A stretch of 46,661 nucleotides of DNA from Candidatus Nanohalarchaeota archaeon (GCA_003660865.1 QMVA01000001.1:1-46661), one strand, 5' to 3'; counted from the stretch's first letter, positions 34,702 to 42,424 are shown. Made by a program: numbers and translations. Notes: a model not told the origin generated them from the sequence alone.

Positions 34702-35061
34702 ATGCAAATCAAAAATAGGACAAGAAACAAGACAATAACAGTGATGCACGCAAAAAATCCTTTGGCGCTCACAAGAGGTCTGATGTTCAAAAGTACAGGA
34801 AATATGCTTATGGAATTTCCTATAAGTGCGAGGCACGGCATCTGGATGCTTTTCATGCGCTATCCATTGGACCTTATATTTATAGGCAAGGAAAAAAAAA
34901 TAACTGAAATCAAAAAAAATATATCTCCGCTAACACTTAATCCCAAAACATGGAAAATATACTATCCGGGAAAGAAAGCAAAATATGTGCTTGAACTGGA
35001 TGCAGGCGAGGCGCACGATTTCGATTCAGGTGTTGGTGATGTGCTTGAATTCCATAAATAA
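34702..35061 (+). CDS. DUF192 protein without anchor
   Basis: A 119-residue DUF192 protein: LTRGLMFKS (about 23-31), WMLFMRYPLDLIFI (about 48-61) and YVLELDAGEA near the end. Unlike the paralog at 263-727, it has no signal or membrane segment and no Cys, so it is probably cytoplasmic. The family function is unknown. It has its own promoter, divergent from nnrD, and is followed by tRNA-Pro. Confidence 0.85.
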   Translation: MQIKNRTRNKTITVMHAKNPLALTRGLMFKSTGNMLMEFPISARHGIWMLFMRYPLDLIFIGKEKKITEIKKNISPLTLNPKTWKIYYPGKKAKYVLELDAGEAHDFDSGVGDVLEFHK

Positions 35062-35091
35062 TAGGTAAAAAAACCAAAGTCAACCGACAAA

Positions 35092-35100
35092 CATTTAAAA
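35092..35100 (+). promoter_or_regulatory. TATA box of tRNA-Pro
   Basis: CATTTAAAA lies about 43 bp before the mature tRNA 5' end, which fits a short 5' leader removed by RNase P. Confidence 0.45.
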
Positions 35101-35138
35101 CTGTACAGGAAAAACAAAACAAACAACAAAAAACACAA

Positions 35139-35215
35139 GGGGCCTTAGGGTAGTTTGGTTATCCTTTGAGCTTTGGGAGCTTAGGACCCCGGTTCAAATC
35201 CGGGAGGCCCCACCA
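35139..35215 (+). tRNA. tRNA-Pro (anticodon UGG)
   Basis: A full cloverleaf is visible. The acceptor GGGGCCT pairs with AGGCCCC (35205-35211), with A as discriminator and an encoded CCA (35213-35215). The D arm is GGGT/ATCC. The anticodon stem TGAGC/GCTTA has loop TTTGGGA, giving anticodon TGG at 35174-35176 with G37. The T arm is CCCGG-TTCAAAT-CCGGG. No intron is seen. tRNA 3' ends are common integration sites, and the region just downstream looks decayed. Confidence 0.95.
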
Positions 35216-35309
35216 TATTTCTATATTCTCAACACTACAGAAACAAAACGCATGTAAAAATGTTAAACGAATACGACTACTTCATAAACATCTTATACAA
35301 ATAAAGGTT

Positions 35310-35457
35310 ATGAGCATGAACAATAAACTCAAATGGTGCAAGAACCAGAAAAACGGGCTAAAGTAAATAGTGCCCAAAAAGACTTTGTCTGGGAAACCAG
35401 GACTATTTTGGGCAAAAGAAGGAGCATAAATGCATAAGATGCATGGCGCAAAGAATA
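35310..35457 (+). pseudogene. Possible remnant of HEPN-domain gene start
   Basis: ATG 35310 opens MSMNNKLKWCKNQKNGLK, then TAA. Reading on in the same frame gives IVPKKTLSGKPGLFWAKEGA before another stop. This resembles the start of archaeal HEPN-domain proteins (KLKWCLKQKKGI, then EPNxNLSxxYLKKAEE). I read it as a decayed 5' fragment. The assignment is from memory of the family pattern only. It also overlaps a stable hairpin, so the DNA could be doing something else. Confidence 0.3.
35371..35414 (+). other. Hairpin with GAAA tetraloop
   Basis: TGCCCAAAA (35371-35379) pairs perfectly with TTTTGGGCA (35406-35414). Inside, CTGG-GAAA-CCAG (35389-35400) forms a GNRA-capped stem. It may be a terminator-like structure or part of a small RNA. 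It lies within the possible HEPN remnant. Confidence 0.5.
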
Positions 35458-35565
35458 TCAACACATAAGCACTTTGCTGAATGCGCCCTTAACCTCATGA
35501 TCCCTCTGCTTCCTTGATACCGCGCGGAACCAAAAATTCAATGGACTTTCCGGATTTCTTTTCAT
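35458..35565 (-). CDS. 35-residue basic ORF with strong SD
   Basis: MKRNPESPLNFWFRAVSRKQ continues RDHEVKGAFSKVLMC and then stops. It has a full AAGGAGGTG Shine-Dalgarno at 35571-35579, five bases before the ATG, and a TATA-like box (TTTATATTA) around 35613-35622. Both signals are better than those of many longer genes here. No family is recognised. It could be a real small protein or the start of a truncated gene. Confidence 0.45.
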   Translation of the reverse strand: MKRNPESPLNFWFRAVSRKQRDHEVKGAFSKVLMC

Positions 35566-35570
35566 AACAA

Positions 35571-35622
35571 CACCTCCTTGTGATATATCTAAGAATAAGA
35601 ATAAGAACAGCGTAATATAAAC
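35571..35622 (-). promoter_or_regulatory. SD and TATA of the 35-residue ORF
   Basis: CAAGGAGGTG at 35571-35580 is a near-perfect complement of the 16S 3' tail. TTTATATTA about 40 bases further up would give a ~25-nt leader. This is a leadered arrangement in a mostly leaderless neighbourhood. Confidence 0.5.
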
Positions 35623-35673
35623 CTTGTCAATACATACCTTGCCGATAGAGTCCAAATTTCGTGATAATCCGAC

Positions 35674-35683
35674 ATATTTAAAA
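35674..35683 (+). promoter_or_regulatory. TATA box of GGGPS paralog
   Basis: ATATTTAAAA is about 40 bp before ATG 35719, leaving a leader of perhaps 15 nt. An in-frame TTG lies at 35704. Confidence 0.45.
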
Positions 35684-35718
35684 ATAATTGACCATCAATA
35701 TAATTGGACGTGATTCTA

Positions 35719-36453
35719 ATGATAAAAACAGGAAAAATAGAGAAAAAAATAACGGGCAAACTGGAAGAAGACAACATTCTTCATTTTACTGTTATTGACC
35801 CAACAGATTATGACAATAGTTTAGTCTGTGATGAGATTGTGAAGAAGGCAAGCGGCTTCGGAACAGATGCTATCCTCTTGAGGCCGTCACTTGGAGTGTC
35901 TCCGCTTACAATCAGCAAGTGCGCCCGTGAAATCAAGACATGCACAGATCTGCCTGTCCTTCTCCTTCCGACAAACGTCTGCGATATCACAGAAGGAATT
36001 GATGCACTATTATTTGTCACCCTCCTGAACTCAAGAAACATCTACTGGATGGTAGGCGCACAAGCTCTCGGCGCCCCGATTGTGAAAATGATGGGTATTG
36101 AGACAATACCCACTGCATATCTTGTAATAGAGCCAGGCGCCACACTCTCATGGATTGGTGATGTCAAGCCAATACCAAAAGATAATTCCCGCCTTGCAGC
36201 TATGCATGCACTTGGCGGTGAATATTTTGGCATGAGGTACCTGTACCTTGAAACCGGTGCAAAAAGTGAGACTCAGGTGCCTGTTGAGATGCTTCGGGAG
36301 ATATCAAAAATGTCAGATATAACTATAATCACAGAAATTCACGGCGCAACAAAAGAGCGTATAGAATCGACAGTGAATGCAGGCGCCAGAATCATAGTCA
36401 CAGAATATCGTGATGACCTCAAGTCAGTCATCTCGGTAATCAAAAACAGATAG
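35719..36453 (+). CDS. Divergent GGGP synthase paralog (PcrB-like)
   Basis: A 244-residue TIM barrel clearly related to geranylgeranylglyceryl phosphate synthase. FTVIDPTDYD, the RNIYWMVGAQ segment and AYLVIEPGATLSWIGD align with the canonical enzyme next door. But the glycine-rich phosphate-binding places differ: LLRPS for MLGGS, LPTN for FPGN, TEIHGAT for IAGGVKT, and VTEYRDD for VGTKIED. It may bind another substrate or be a regulatory or inactive partner. It is convergent with the canonical gene, with an 11-bp gap. Confidence 0.75.
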   Translation: MIKTGKIEKKITGKLEEDNILHFTVIDPTDYDNSLVCDEIVKKASGFGTDAILLRPSLGVSPLTISKCAREIKTCTDLPVLLLPTNVCDITEGIDALLFVTLLNSRNIYWMVGAQALGAPIVKMMGIETIPTAYLVIEPGATLSWIGDVKPIPKDNSRLAAMHALGGEYFGMRYLYLETGAKSETQVPVEMLREISKMSDITIITEIHGATKERIESTVNAGARIIVTEYRDDLKSVISVIKNR

Positions 36454-36464
36454 TAATATTTGGA

Positions 36465-37226
36465 CTATCTTTTCAAATGAATAGCATCCGCAAACTTTTT
36501 GATGCGCGTAAGGGGATCCTTGGAGTCCTCTATTTTTGTGCCTACATGGATACAGTTTGCTCCTGCACGGATAAGTTCGCCTGCCTGTGCAGGTGTCTTC
36601 ACACCGCCGGCAATCACAATGTTGATATCCACATTCTTTTTTACAGCAGAGACTAATTGCTTGGGTACAGGCTGTGGCGCCCCGGACCCGGACTCAAGAA
36701 TAGCAAATCTCATACCCATATACTGTGCAGCCATAGCATAAATAACCGCAAGATCAGGCTTGATCTTCGGAAGAAGCCTTGACTCACCAACCCACCCCAC
36801 AGTCTGGCCCGGCTCAAAAACAAGATATGCAGTAGGAATCGGCTCCACATCATACTTCTTTATAGTCGATGCACTCAGAATCTGCGCACCGGCAATCCAG
36901 TAAGGATTCTTAGAATTCAAAAGGCTCATAAAGTAAATTGAATCAGCGTATTTTGTGACATTGCCGATATTTCCCGGGAAGAGGTGAAGCGGAACGTCTA
37001 CATTTTCCTTTATCTGTTTTGTGATATTGTCAAGGAACTGACCTTGCGCACCGATTGAGCCTCCAAGCATGATGACATCAGCGCCGCCTTCACACAGGTC
37101 TTTTGCCAGGTTGACTGCGCTATCCGGAGTGTGCTTAATTGGGTCAGGATCGATCAGGCCCATAAACACACCTGAACCGCTTTCGATAATATCATTAATG
37201 TGCTTCTCTGTTTTTCCGATTTTCAT
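36465..37226 (-). CDS. Geranylgeranylglyceryl phosphate synthase
   Basis: A 253-residue TIM barrel joining sn-glycerol-1-phosphate with geranylgeranyl diphosphate, the first committed step of archaeal lipid synthesis. The expected motifs are intact: GLIDPDP, MLGGS, LFPGNIGN, IPTAYLVFEPGQTVGWVG, ILESGSGAPQPVP, IAGGVKTPAQA and HVGTKIED. It is divergently transcribed from the UbiA-type enzyme for the next step, sharing a 17-bp AT-rich box. Confidence 0.92.
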   Translation of the reverse strand: MKIGKTEKHINDIIESGSGVFMGLIDPDPIKHTPDSAVNLAKDLCEGGADVIMLGGSIGAQGQFLDNITKQIKENVDVPLHLFPGNIGNVTKYADSIYFMSLLNSKNPYWIAGAQILSASTIKKYDVEPIPTAYLVFEPGQTVGWVGESRLLPKIKPDLAVIYAMAAQYMGMRFAILESGSGAPQPVPKQLVSAVKKNVDINIVIAGGVKTPAQAGELIRAGANCIHVGTKIEDSKDPLTRIKKFADAIHLKR

Positions 37227-37240
37227 AACAATTATTGCTA

Positions 37241-37257
37241 CTTTAAAATATTTAAAT
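37241..37257. promoter_or_regulatory. Shared divergent TATA region, lipid genes
   Basis: CTTTAAAATATTTAAAT reads as a TATA box on both strands. It stands about 25 bp from the GGGP synthase start (37226, minus) and 27 bp from the DGGGP synthase start (37279, plus). The two successive lipid enzymes may thus be co-regulated. Confidence 0.55.
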
Positions 37258-37278
37258 GTGTTAATCGAATTGAGATGT

Positions 37279-38100
37279 ATGAATGCTTACTTTAGTATAA
37301 TAAGGCCAAATGTCTGCTTTCTTGCAGTTTTCGGGGTTCTCGTCGGGGTGATATTATCATTTGCACGCAGTCCTGCCATAATCCTGATAGCCCTGCTTGC
37401 GGCGTTTTTAATATGCGCCGGTGGAAATGTCATCAATGACTATTATGATTACGAAATCGATAAAATCAATAAACCTAAAAGGCCGCTGCCATCCGGCAAA
37501 ATAGCTCCTAAGAAAGCCGCAGCATATTACCTTGTGTTAAGTGCGACTGGTGTCGCTCTTGCTCTTCTTGTAAGTCCTGCATTCTTCTGGATTGCTGTTT
37601 TTAACTTCACGATATCGACGCTATACGCATGGAAGCTAAAGAAAATTGCGATAATCGGTAATATTGCAGACTCATTCCTTGCAGCAGTTACCTTTCTTTC
37701 GGGCGCATTAATAGGCATGGGTTTTTTGGATTTGTTGAATTCGCCGGTTTTGATACTGGCAGGTGTTGCTTTTCTTACTACTATGGGACGCGAGATATAC
37801 AAAGATATTGAGGATATTAAGGGGGATGAATCACTTGGCGCGAGGACACTGCCAATAATTGTGGGGGGTGCGGTGTCAATGACCTTTGCACGTATCCTTG
37901 TATTTTCGGGTGCGATAAGCGCAACCGTGCCTTATGTCTACCATGTATTCGGAATCAGTTACATAATATCAGTAATTCCATGCATTACAGTGCTCCTCTA
38001 CTCAATAATGTTAAAAGATCCAAAAAAAGCGCAAAAAACAGTGAAGGTTGGGATGTTTCTTGGGATATTTGCGTTTCTTGTGGGTGTGCTTATAGGATGA
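37279..38100 (+). CDS. Digeranylgeranylglyceryl phosphate synthase (UbiA)
   Basis: A 273-residue integral membrane prenyltransferase that adds the second geranylgeranyl chain. Both Asp-rich motifs are present: NDYYDYEIDKINKPKRPLPSG near residue 56 and YKDIEDIKGDESLGART near residue 174. Seven to nine membrane helices are visible. The frame is open to 37069 across the GGGPS gene, but the TATA box and family start (MNAYFSIIRPN) support ATG 37279. It is followed by an SDR gene 4 bp later. Confidence 0.9.
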   Translation: MNAYFSIIRPNVCFLAVFGVLVGVILSFARSPAIILIALLAAFLICAGGNVINDYYDYEIDKINKPKRPLPSGKIAPKKAAAYYLVLSATGVALALLVSPAFFWIAVFNFTISTLYAWKLKKIAIIGNIADSFLAAVTFLSGALIGMGFLDLLNSPVLILAGVAFLTTMGREIYKDIEDIKGDESLGARTLPIIVGGAVSMTFARILVFSGAISATVPYVYHVFGISYIISVIPCITVLLYSIMLKDPKKAQKTVKVGMFLGIFAFLVGVLIG

Positions 38101-38104
38101 TACT

Positions 38105-39040
38105 ATGAAAATATTGATTACAGGTGGCAGCGGGTTTTTTGGTAGTCGCCTTGTGAAAAAATTGCTTTTGGCGGGGCATAGTGTGATTGTTTACTCGCGT
38201 CATGAATCTCGCGATGTTAAAGGGATGGGTGCAGAGCAGGTCATTGGGGATGTGTTGGATGAGGATAAATTAATTTCTGCTTTTGAAAGGGTGGATGTAG
38301 TATACCACATGGCAGCAAATCTCGATGAAAGCAACCCAGAAATGTACAAACAAAACATAGAGACCACAAAAAATGTAATATGCGCATGCAAAAAAAACAA
38401 AGTCAAGCGGCTTATATTCACAAGTTCAATAGGCGTCCTAGGATACACAAAAACACCAGCAACAGAAGACATGTCCTACAACCCGACCACTGTCTATGAA
38501 AAAAGCAAAGCTGGATGCGAAAAGCTGATAAAGGAATCCGGGATGACGTATACTATTGCGAGGATAACTATAGTCTATGGAGCGAATAAGTTCTGGGGGC
38601 AGATATTTGATGCTGCAAAGAAAGGTTATCCTGTAATTGGTTCTGGGAGTAATTGGTGGCATCTGGTATATGTTGATGATGTCGTTGACGCGTTACATCT
38701 CATGCTGAAAGGCAAAGCGGAAAATCAGATATATCACATCGCGGACAATGACCCGCACACATATCTTGAAACATATAAAATAATATCCGGGACCATCGAC
38801 GTACCGGAGCCGAAGAAACATGTTCCTGTTGTTCTTGTGAAGGCCATGGCACTAATCCACGAAACAAAATGCACAGTTTTAAAACAAAAACCAGATGTAA
38901 CAAAGATGCGCTCAAGCATAGATCGACTGATAAGGAACAGGATAGTAAGCATCAAAAAAGCAAAAAAAGAACTGGGCTACGACCCAAAATACGACCTCAA
39001 AACCGGCATGAAAAAGACATACGAATGCCTGAGAGAATAA
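38105..39040 (+). CDS. NAD(P)-dependent SDR, epimerase-like
   Basis: A 311-residue extended short-chain dehydrogenase. TGGSGFFG binds the nucleotide, the catalytic pair is YEKSK, and YHMAANLDES and TSSIGVLGY fit the 3beta-HSD/epimerase-type subfamily. Its position right after the UbiA gene suggests a role in lipid head-group or isoprenoid modification, but the substrate is not shown. It starts 4 bp after the UbiA stop. Confidence 0.8.
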   Translation: MKILITGGSGFFGSRLVKKLLLAGHSVIVYSRHESRDVKGMGAEQVIGDVLDEDKLISAFERVDVVYHMAANLDESNPEMYKQNIETTKNVICACKKNKVKRLIFTSSIGVLGYTKTPATEDMSYNPTTVYEKSKAGCEKLIKESGMTYTIARITIVYGANKFWGQIFDAAKKGYPVIGSGSNWWHLVYVDDVVDALHLMLKGKAENQIYHIADNDPHTYLETYKIISGTIDVPEPKKHVPVVLVKAMALIHETKCTVLKQKPDVTKMRSSIDRLIRNRIVSIKKAKKELGYDPKYDLKTGMKKTYECLRE

Positions 39041-39052
39041 CAAGTGCTTCAA

Positions 39053-39080
39053 GTATTTAAATCTCCACAAAAAAGGAGAG
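39053..39080 (+). promoter_or_regulatory. TATA and SD of DUF116 pair
   Basis: GTATTTAAATC lies about 27 bp before ATG 39084, and AAGGAGAG (39073-39080) lies 3 bp before it. The SD is so close to the TATA-determined start that it may be unused on a leaderless transcript. Confidence 0.45.
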
Positions 39081-39083
39081 TCC

Positions 39084-39728
39084 ATGATAATACCCTATGA
39101 ATTTATAGGCAAAGTTGCTGTCTACTTCTCCCTCATAATCTTTCTAATACTGCTAATAGCCATGGGTCTCGGCGCATATTCATTCAAAAAAAAGAAAATA
39201 ATCTTCCCAAACGTCGTATTATTCATACTCGATCTGCTATATTCCCCTGCAAAACAGATATGCAGGATATTTTCGATTCGAAGTACTATCATAGATGAAA
39301 TCCAGATAGAGATTAGAAATGCAGTTAATTTGGATAAGTTTATAGCGCAAAAGAAAGATAAGGCATTGATTGGGCCACAGTGCATGAGACATCCTGAATG
39401 CAAGGCCCGTTGCGATCCGATAAGAGGGTATAAATGTCTTGGCTGCGGCAAATGTGACTACACCTTTATAAAAAAGGCATGTGATAAATATGGATATAAA
39501 TTGTATATCATACCTGGCGGGAGTTTCGTTAAGAAAATCATGAAAGTGGATAAGCCAAAAGTTGCATTTGGTATTGCCTGTTTCAATGAGCTGAATGAGT
39601 CCATGCGTGATCTTTCGCCAATTGTCCCTGTACAGGGCGTACCGCTTACAAGGGACGGATGCTTTAATACAGCAGTAAATGTAGATGATGTGGTTGAGAA
39701 GATGAGGTTGTGTTCTGATGATGTATGA
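39084..39728 (+). CDS. DUF116 protein, copy 1
   Basis: A 214-residue protein with one N-terminal membrane helix (about 11-32), then a cytoplasmic DUF116 domain. The Cys pattern CMRHPECKARCD and CLGCGKCDY (about 98-125) could hold an Fe-S cluster or zinc. QGVPLTRDGCFNT is a family signature. The function of DUF116 is unknown. It overlaps its paralog by 11 bp, so the two are probably co-translated and may form a heterodimer. Confidence 0.85.
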   Translation: MIIPYEFIGKVAVYFSLIIFLILLIAMGLGAYSFKKKKIIFPNVVLFILDLLYSPAKQICRIFSIRSTIIDEIQIEIRNAVNLDKFIAQKKDKALIGPQCMRHPECKARCDPIRGYKCLGCGKCDYTFIKKACDKYGYKLYIIPGGSFVKKIMKVDKPKVAFGIACFNELNESMRDLSPIVPVQGVPLTRDGCFNTAVNVDDVVEKMRLCSDDV

Positions 39729-40344
39729 ACTGCTGGGAAAGATTATTGTTTACTGTGTGTGGATTGCTGTAGTTTTGGTGACATTGTCTCTGTTTGTTGG
39801 ATATATTGCACTGAAGAGAAGAGTGGTACTTTATTCCTTTTCTGCAGATGTTCTTGATTTTTTCTATATGCCCTTAAAAACAATTTATGCGAGGTTTGGA
39901 AATACGAAGAAACTTGATGCGATTATGGTTGGGCTGAAGAATATGACGAGCGAGGAGAAGTATGCGGAAACCAAGAATAGGATACTTCTTGCGCCGCATT
40001 GCATGAGATCGCTTGACTGTCCTGCATATAGCGCGCGGGACGGGATACAATGCAAATCATGCGGCAAATGCGTGTTTACTGACATCAAAAAAACAGCAGA
40101 GGATTTGGGTATCAGATTGTATATTCTTACTGGCTCTTCCGCTGTTAAATACGTTGTAAAGCGCGATAAGTTTGATGGCATATTGCTGCTTGCATGTGAT
40201 TATGAGCTGAATAAGGTGATGCGGTCACTTGCGCCCCTGGATGTCCCAGTATACGGCGTCCCCCTGACAAAAGACGGCTGCTACAACACAGAAGCGGATG
40301 TAGAAGCGCTTTACAGCGCAATGAAGATGGGACTAAATAAGTAA
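39718..40344 (+). CDS. DUF116 protein, copy 2
   Basis: A 208-residue paralog of the preceding gene, with the same plan: an N-terminal helix (about 8-29), CMRSLDCPAYSARDGIQC and CGKC in the Cys-rich part, and YGVPLTKDGCYNT near the end. ATG 39718 and ATG 39721 are both possible starts. A degraded third copy of its 3' end lies at 41223-41358, beyond an AT-rich methyltransferase gene. Confidence 0.85.
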   Translation: MMYELLGKIIVYCVWIAVVLVTLSLFVGYIALKRRVVLYSFSADVLDFFYMPLKTIYARFGNTKKLDAIMVGLKNMTSEEKYAETKNRILLAPHCMRSLDCPAYSARDGIQCKSCGKCVFTDIKKTAEDLGIRLYILTGSSAVKYVVKRDKFDGILLLACDYELNKVMRSLAPLDVPVYGVPLTKDGCYNTEADVEALYSAMKMGLNK

Positions 40345-40374
40345 TAACTTTTGTTGATAAAATGAGATTCTTTT

Positions 40375-41079
40375 TTATTTTTTCGCAATAAAAACACCAT
40401 ATGTTGCAATATTGTCCTTATCAGAGAATAATCTCTTCTGATTAAGACACATTATTGTATTATCATGAATGCATTTTGGTACTAATCTAAAAAGGTACAT
40501 TAATAAGGTAAGTAAATATCCGAATAAACCTAACCTATATATTCTATTTCTTGTTTTTCTTATTGATTTAAAATTATCATAATATTTGATATTCTTAAAA
40601 CCTGCTTTTTTTAAATCTTTAAAGAATTTTTTTTTGGTAGATAGATTAGGTAAATCCCATCCAACCAAACAGCTCTTTAATACTTGATTTTCCTTTTTAT
40701 TAAGATTTTCTCTTACAAGAAAACCATCTGAAATCACCAGAATTCCATTGTTTTTTAATAATCTATATGCTTCAATAAGAAAATCTAAACTGTTTTTTGT
40801 ATAGCAAATACTTTCGATTCCGTATATTTTAGTAAATGACTTATCTTTGAAATCAGTCTTCGTATAATCTTGTTGAGAAAAAGTAATATTATTTAGTCCA
40901 ATTATATTTGCTTTCTTCCTCACTCTTATCAATTGCCTCTTTGACAAAGTAATACCAATAATCTTTGCATTGTATCGTTTTCCGATAAATAGACCTGTTC
41001 CACCGATACCACAACCAGCGTCAAGAATTATATCTTTGTCGTTAAGATCCAAACATTTAACGACAAATTTATTAGACAC
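40375..41079 (-). CDS. AT-rich SAM methyltransferase, short N-terminus
   Basis: A 234-residue class I methyltransferase of the UbiE/tocopherol/cyclopropane-synthase-like kind: motif I ILDAGCGIGGTG near residue 18, KIIGITLSKRQL, then IYGIESICYT. Motif I comes ~40-60 residues earlier than in usual relatives, so the N-terminal cap appears missing. The start is GTG at 41079, with a TATA-like box (AATATAAATA) ~25 bp upstream and a stop just before in frame. It is visibly more AT-rich than its neighbours (KNN and III-rich protein), suggesting transfer. It sits between DUF116 copy 2 and a DUF116 fragment. Confidence 0.75.
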   Translation of the reverse strand: MSNKFVVKCLDLNDKDIILDAGCGIGGTGLFIGKRYNAKIIGITLSKRQLIRVRKKANIIGLNNITFSQQDYTKTDFKDKSFTKIYGIESICYTKNSLDFLIEAYRLLKNNGILVISDGFLVRENLNKKENQVLKSCLVGWDLPNLSTKKKFFKDLKKAGFKNIKYYDNFKSIRKTRNRIYRLGLFGYLLTLLMYLFRLVPKCIHDNTIMCLNQKRLFSDKDNIATYGVFIAKK

Positions 41080-41100
41080 GACTGATTTTTTGGGAATTGA

Positions 41101-41110
41101 TATTTATATT
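41101..41110 (-). promoter_or_regulatory. TATA box of methyltransferase
   Basis: AATATAAATA on the minus strand is ~25 bp from the GTG at 41079, supporting this short start despite the missing N-terminal region. Confidence 0.45.
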
Positions 41111-41222
41111 TTGATTGGGCTACATATTGCATGAAACGCTACTAATTCTCAAAAAATCACCAAAAAAAAACAACATCATGTTCGCATCCATCAACTTATC
41201 TAAAAACACAAAAACAGAATAA

Positions 41223-41358
41223 TTTGACAGCATACTACAGCTTGCATGCTCTTATGAATTACACATCCCTGTATACGGCGTCCCGCCTGACAAAAGATGG
41301 CTGTTATAATACCAACGGGCTGGAATCGCCGTATAGTGCAATGAAAATGGGACTCTAG
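41223..41358 (+). pseudogene. DUF116 3'-end fragment (third copy)
   Basis: FDSILQLACSYEL then IPVYGVP matches the C-terminal part of the DUF116 protein ending at 40344 (FDGILLLACDYEL ... VPVYGVP), with about 11 residues deleted. A one-base insertion near 41290 (CCCGCCTG against CCCCCTG) shifts the frame. The next frame then gives LTKDGCYNT and YSAMKMGL before TAG at 41356. The 5' part is gone. It is a clear relic of a tandem DUF116 duplication. Confidence 0.85.
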
Positions 41359-42375
41359 TTACGCGAAGAATTTAAGAAAAATCTCTCTGCCCAAACGAGT
41401 TCTTAAACCAACACCCAAAAATTCAAATAATATAGGTCCGATATGTTCTTGTTCCAGAAAGGGTAATACGGATTCCTGCAATCTTTTGTGTTTCAATAAT
41501 TTTGAGATGTCTTTGTTATAGTCATAATTTTTATCAATAATTGATTGTGCAGCAATTTGCCCGGAAAGTATTGCAGAATAAATTCCTTCTCCACTAAATC
41601 CAAATGCAAGTCCTGCGGCATCACCAACCAAAAATATGTTGCCGAACTTAAATCCCTGATAATCATAATTGATTGTCGCAGCCTGAAATTCTGCACCTTT
41701 TAAGTCAATGCCCCTTTTTTTGCACCATGAATCAAGTTTCTTGCGCAGTTTTGGAATATTCTTTGTTCCTAATTTTGCGCACGTTCCAACTGAAAACGTA
41801 TTTTTATACGGAAATATCCACACATATCCTGAGCCAAATATTTTGTGGTCAAAACAACCCATAGCGTAGTTACTCTCTTGATTTACAATATATTGTATTC
41901 CAATGTCTATTTTATTCGTAGGCACGTTCAGATATTTTCTTACTGTGGAGATACTGCCGTCTGCACCAATAAGATAATCATATTTTATCTTTTTGCCAGA
42001 ATAGACAACATACTCCTTTGTAACTGACGTGACCCTGCTACTTGTTCTGATGGCTACACCATTATCTGTAGCCTTATTTTTCATGTAAGTGCCGAGAACT
42101 GCTCTGTCTATAGTATATCCTACAGTCTTATTATATTTTACAACAATATTATGGTGTGATCTAAGTAAACGAAAAGAATTGAAACTGCGCTCAAAAAGAT
42201 TTACAGGAATTCTAAGCTTTTTACATTTTAAACTTATACCTCCGGCGCATACCTTCGGACCCACAACATCATTCTTCTCAAGAACCAGAACATCCTTTCC
42301 TGCGCCTGCAAGAACTTCGGCTGCTTTCAGTCCCGCAGGACCCGCCCCGACAATCACAACATCATGTTTTTCCAT
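41359..42375 (-). CDS. Geranylgeranyl reductase family protein
   Basis: A 338-residue FAD-dependent reductase. VIVGAGPAGLKAAE is the dinucleotide-binding start, KVCAGGIS is the family's Cys-containing segment, and FLVGDAAGLAFGFSGEGIYSAI is the second FAD motif. It should saturate the geranylgeranyl chains of archaeal lipids (digeranylgeranylglycerophospholipid reductase), which fits the GGGPS and UbiA genes 4-6 kb away. Its stop abuts the DUF116 fragment end. It shares a divergent promoter region with the PUA gene. Confidence 0.88.
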   Translation of the reverse strand: MEKHDVVIVGAGPAGLKAAEVLAGAGKDVLVLEKNDVVGPKVCAGGISLKCKKLRIPVNLFERSFNSFRLLRSHHNIVVKYNKTVGYTIDRAVLGTYMKNKATDNGVAIRTSSRVTSVTKEYVVYSGKKIKYDYLIGADGSISTVRKYLNVPTNKIDIGIQYIVNQESNYAMGCFDHKIFGSGYVWIFPYKNTFSVGTCAKLGTKNIPKLRKKLDSWCKKRGIDLKGAEFQAATINYDYQGFKFGNIFLVGDAAGLAFGFSGEGIYSAILSGQIAAQSIIDKNYDYNKDISKLLKHKRLQESVLPFLEQEHIGPILFEFLGVGLRTRLGREIFLKFFA

Positions 42376-42392
42376 TATACCATTTTGGCAAT

Positions 42393-42406
42393 CAATATTT
42401 ATATTT
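42393..42406. promoter_or_regulatory. Shared divergent TATA region
   Basis: CAATATTTATATTT reads as a TATA box on both strands, about 22 bp from the reductase ATG (42375, minus) and about 25 bp from the PUA ATG (42425, plus). Confidence 0.5.
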
Positions 42407-42424
42407 CAGACTCCTATTTGTAGT

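Noticed and set aside
34663..34836. 58-residue N-terminal extension of the NAD(P)HX dehydratase
   Set aside because: The extension is Cys/His/Phe-rich, unlike the family, and crosses the divergent promoter; a TATA box fits the ATG at 34662.
36042..37278. Upstream extension of the UbiA-type frame back to 37069 across the GGGP synthase gene
   Set aside because: The extension is antisense to a well-conserved gene, and the TATA box plus family start support ATG 37279.
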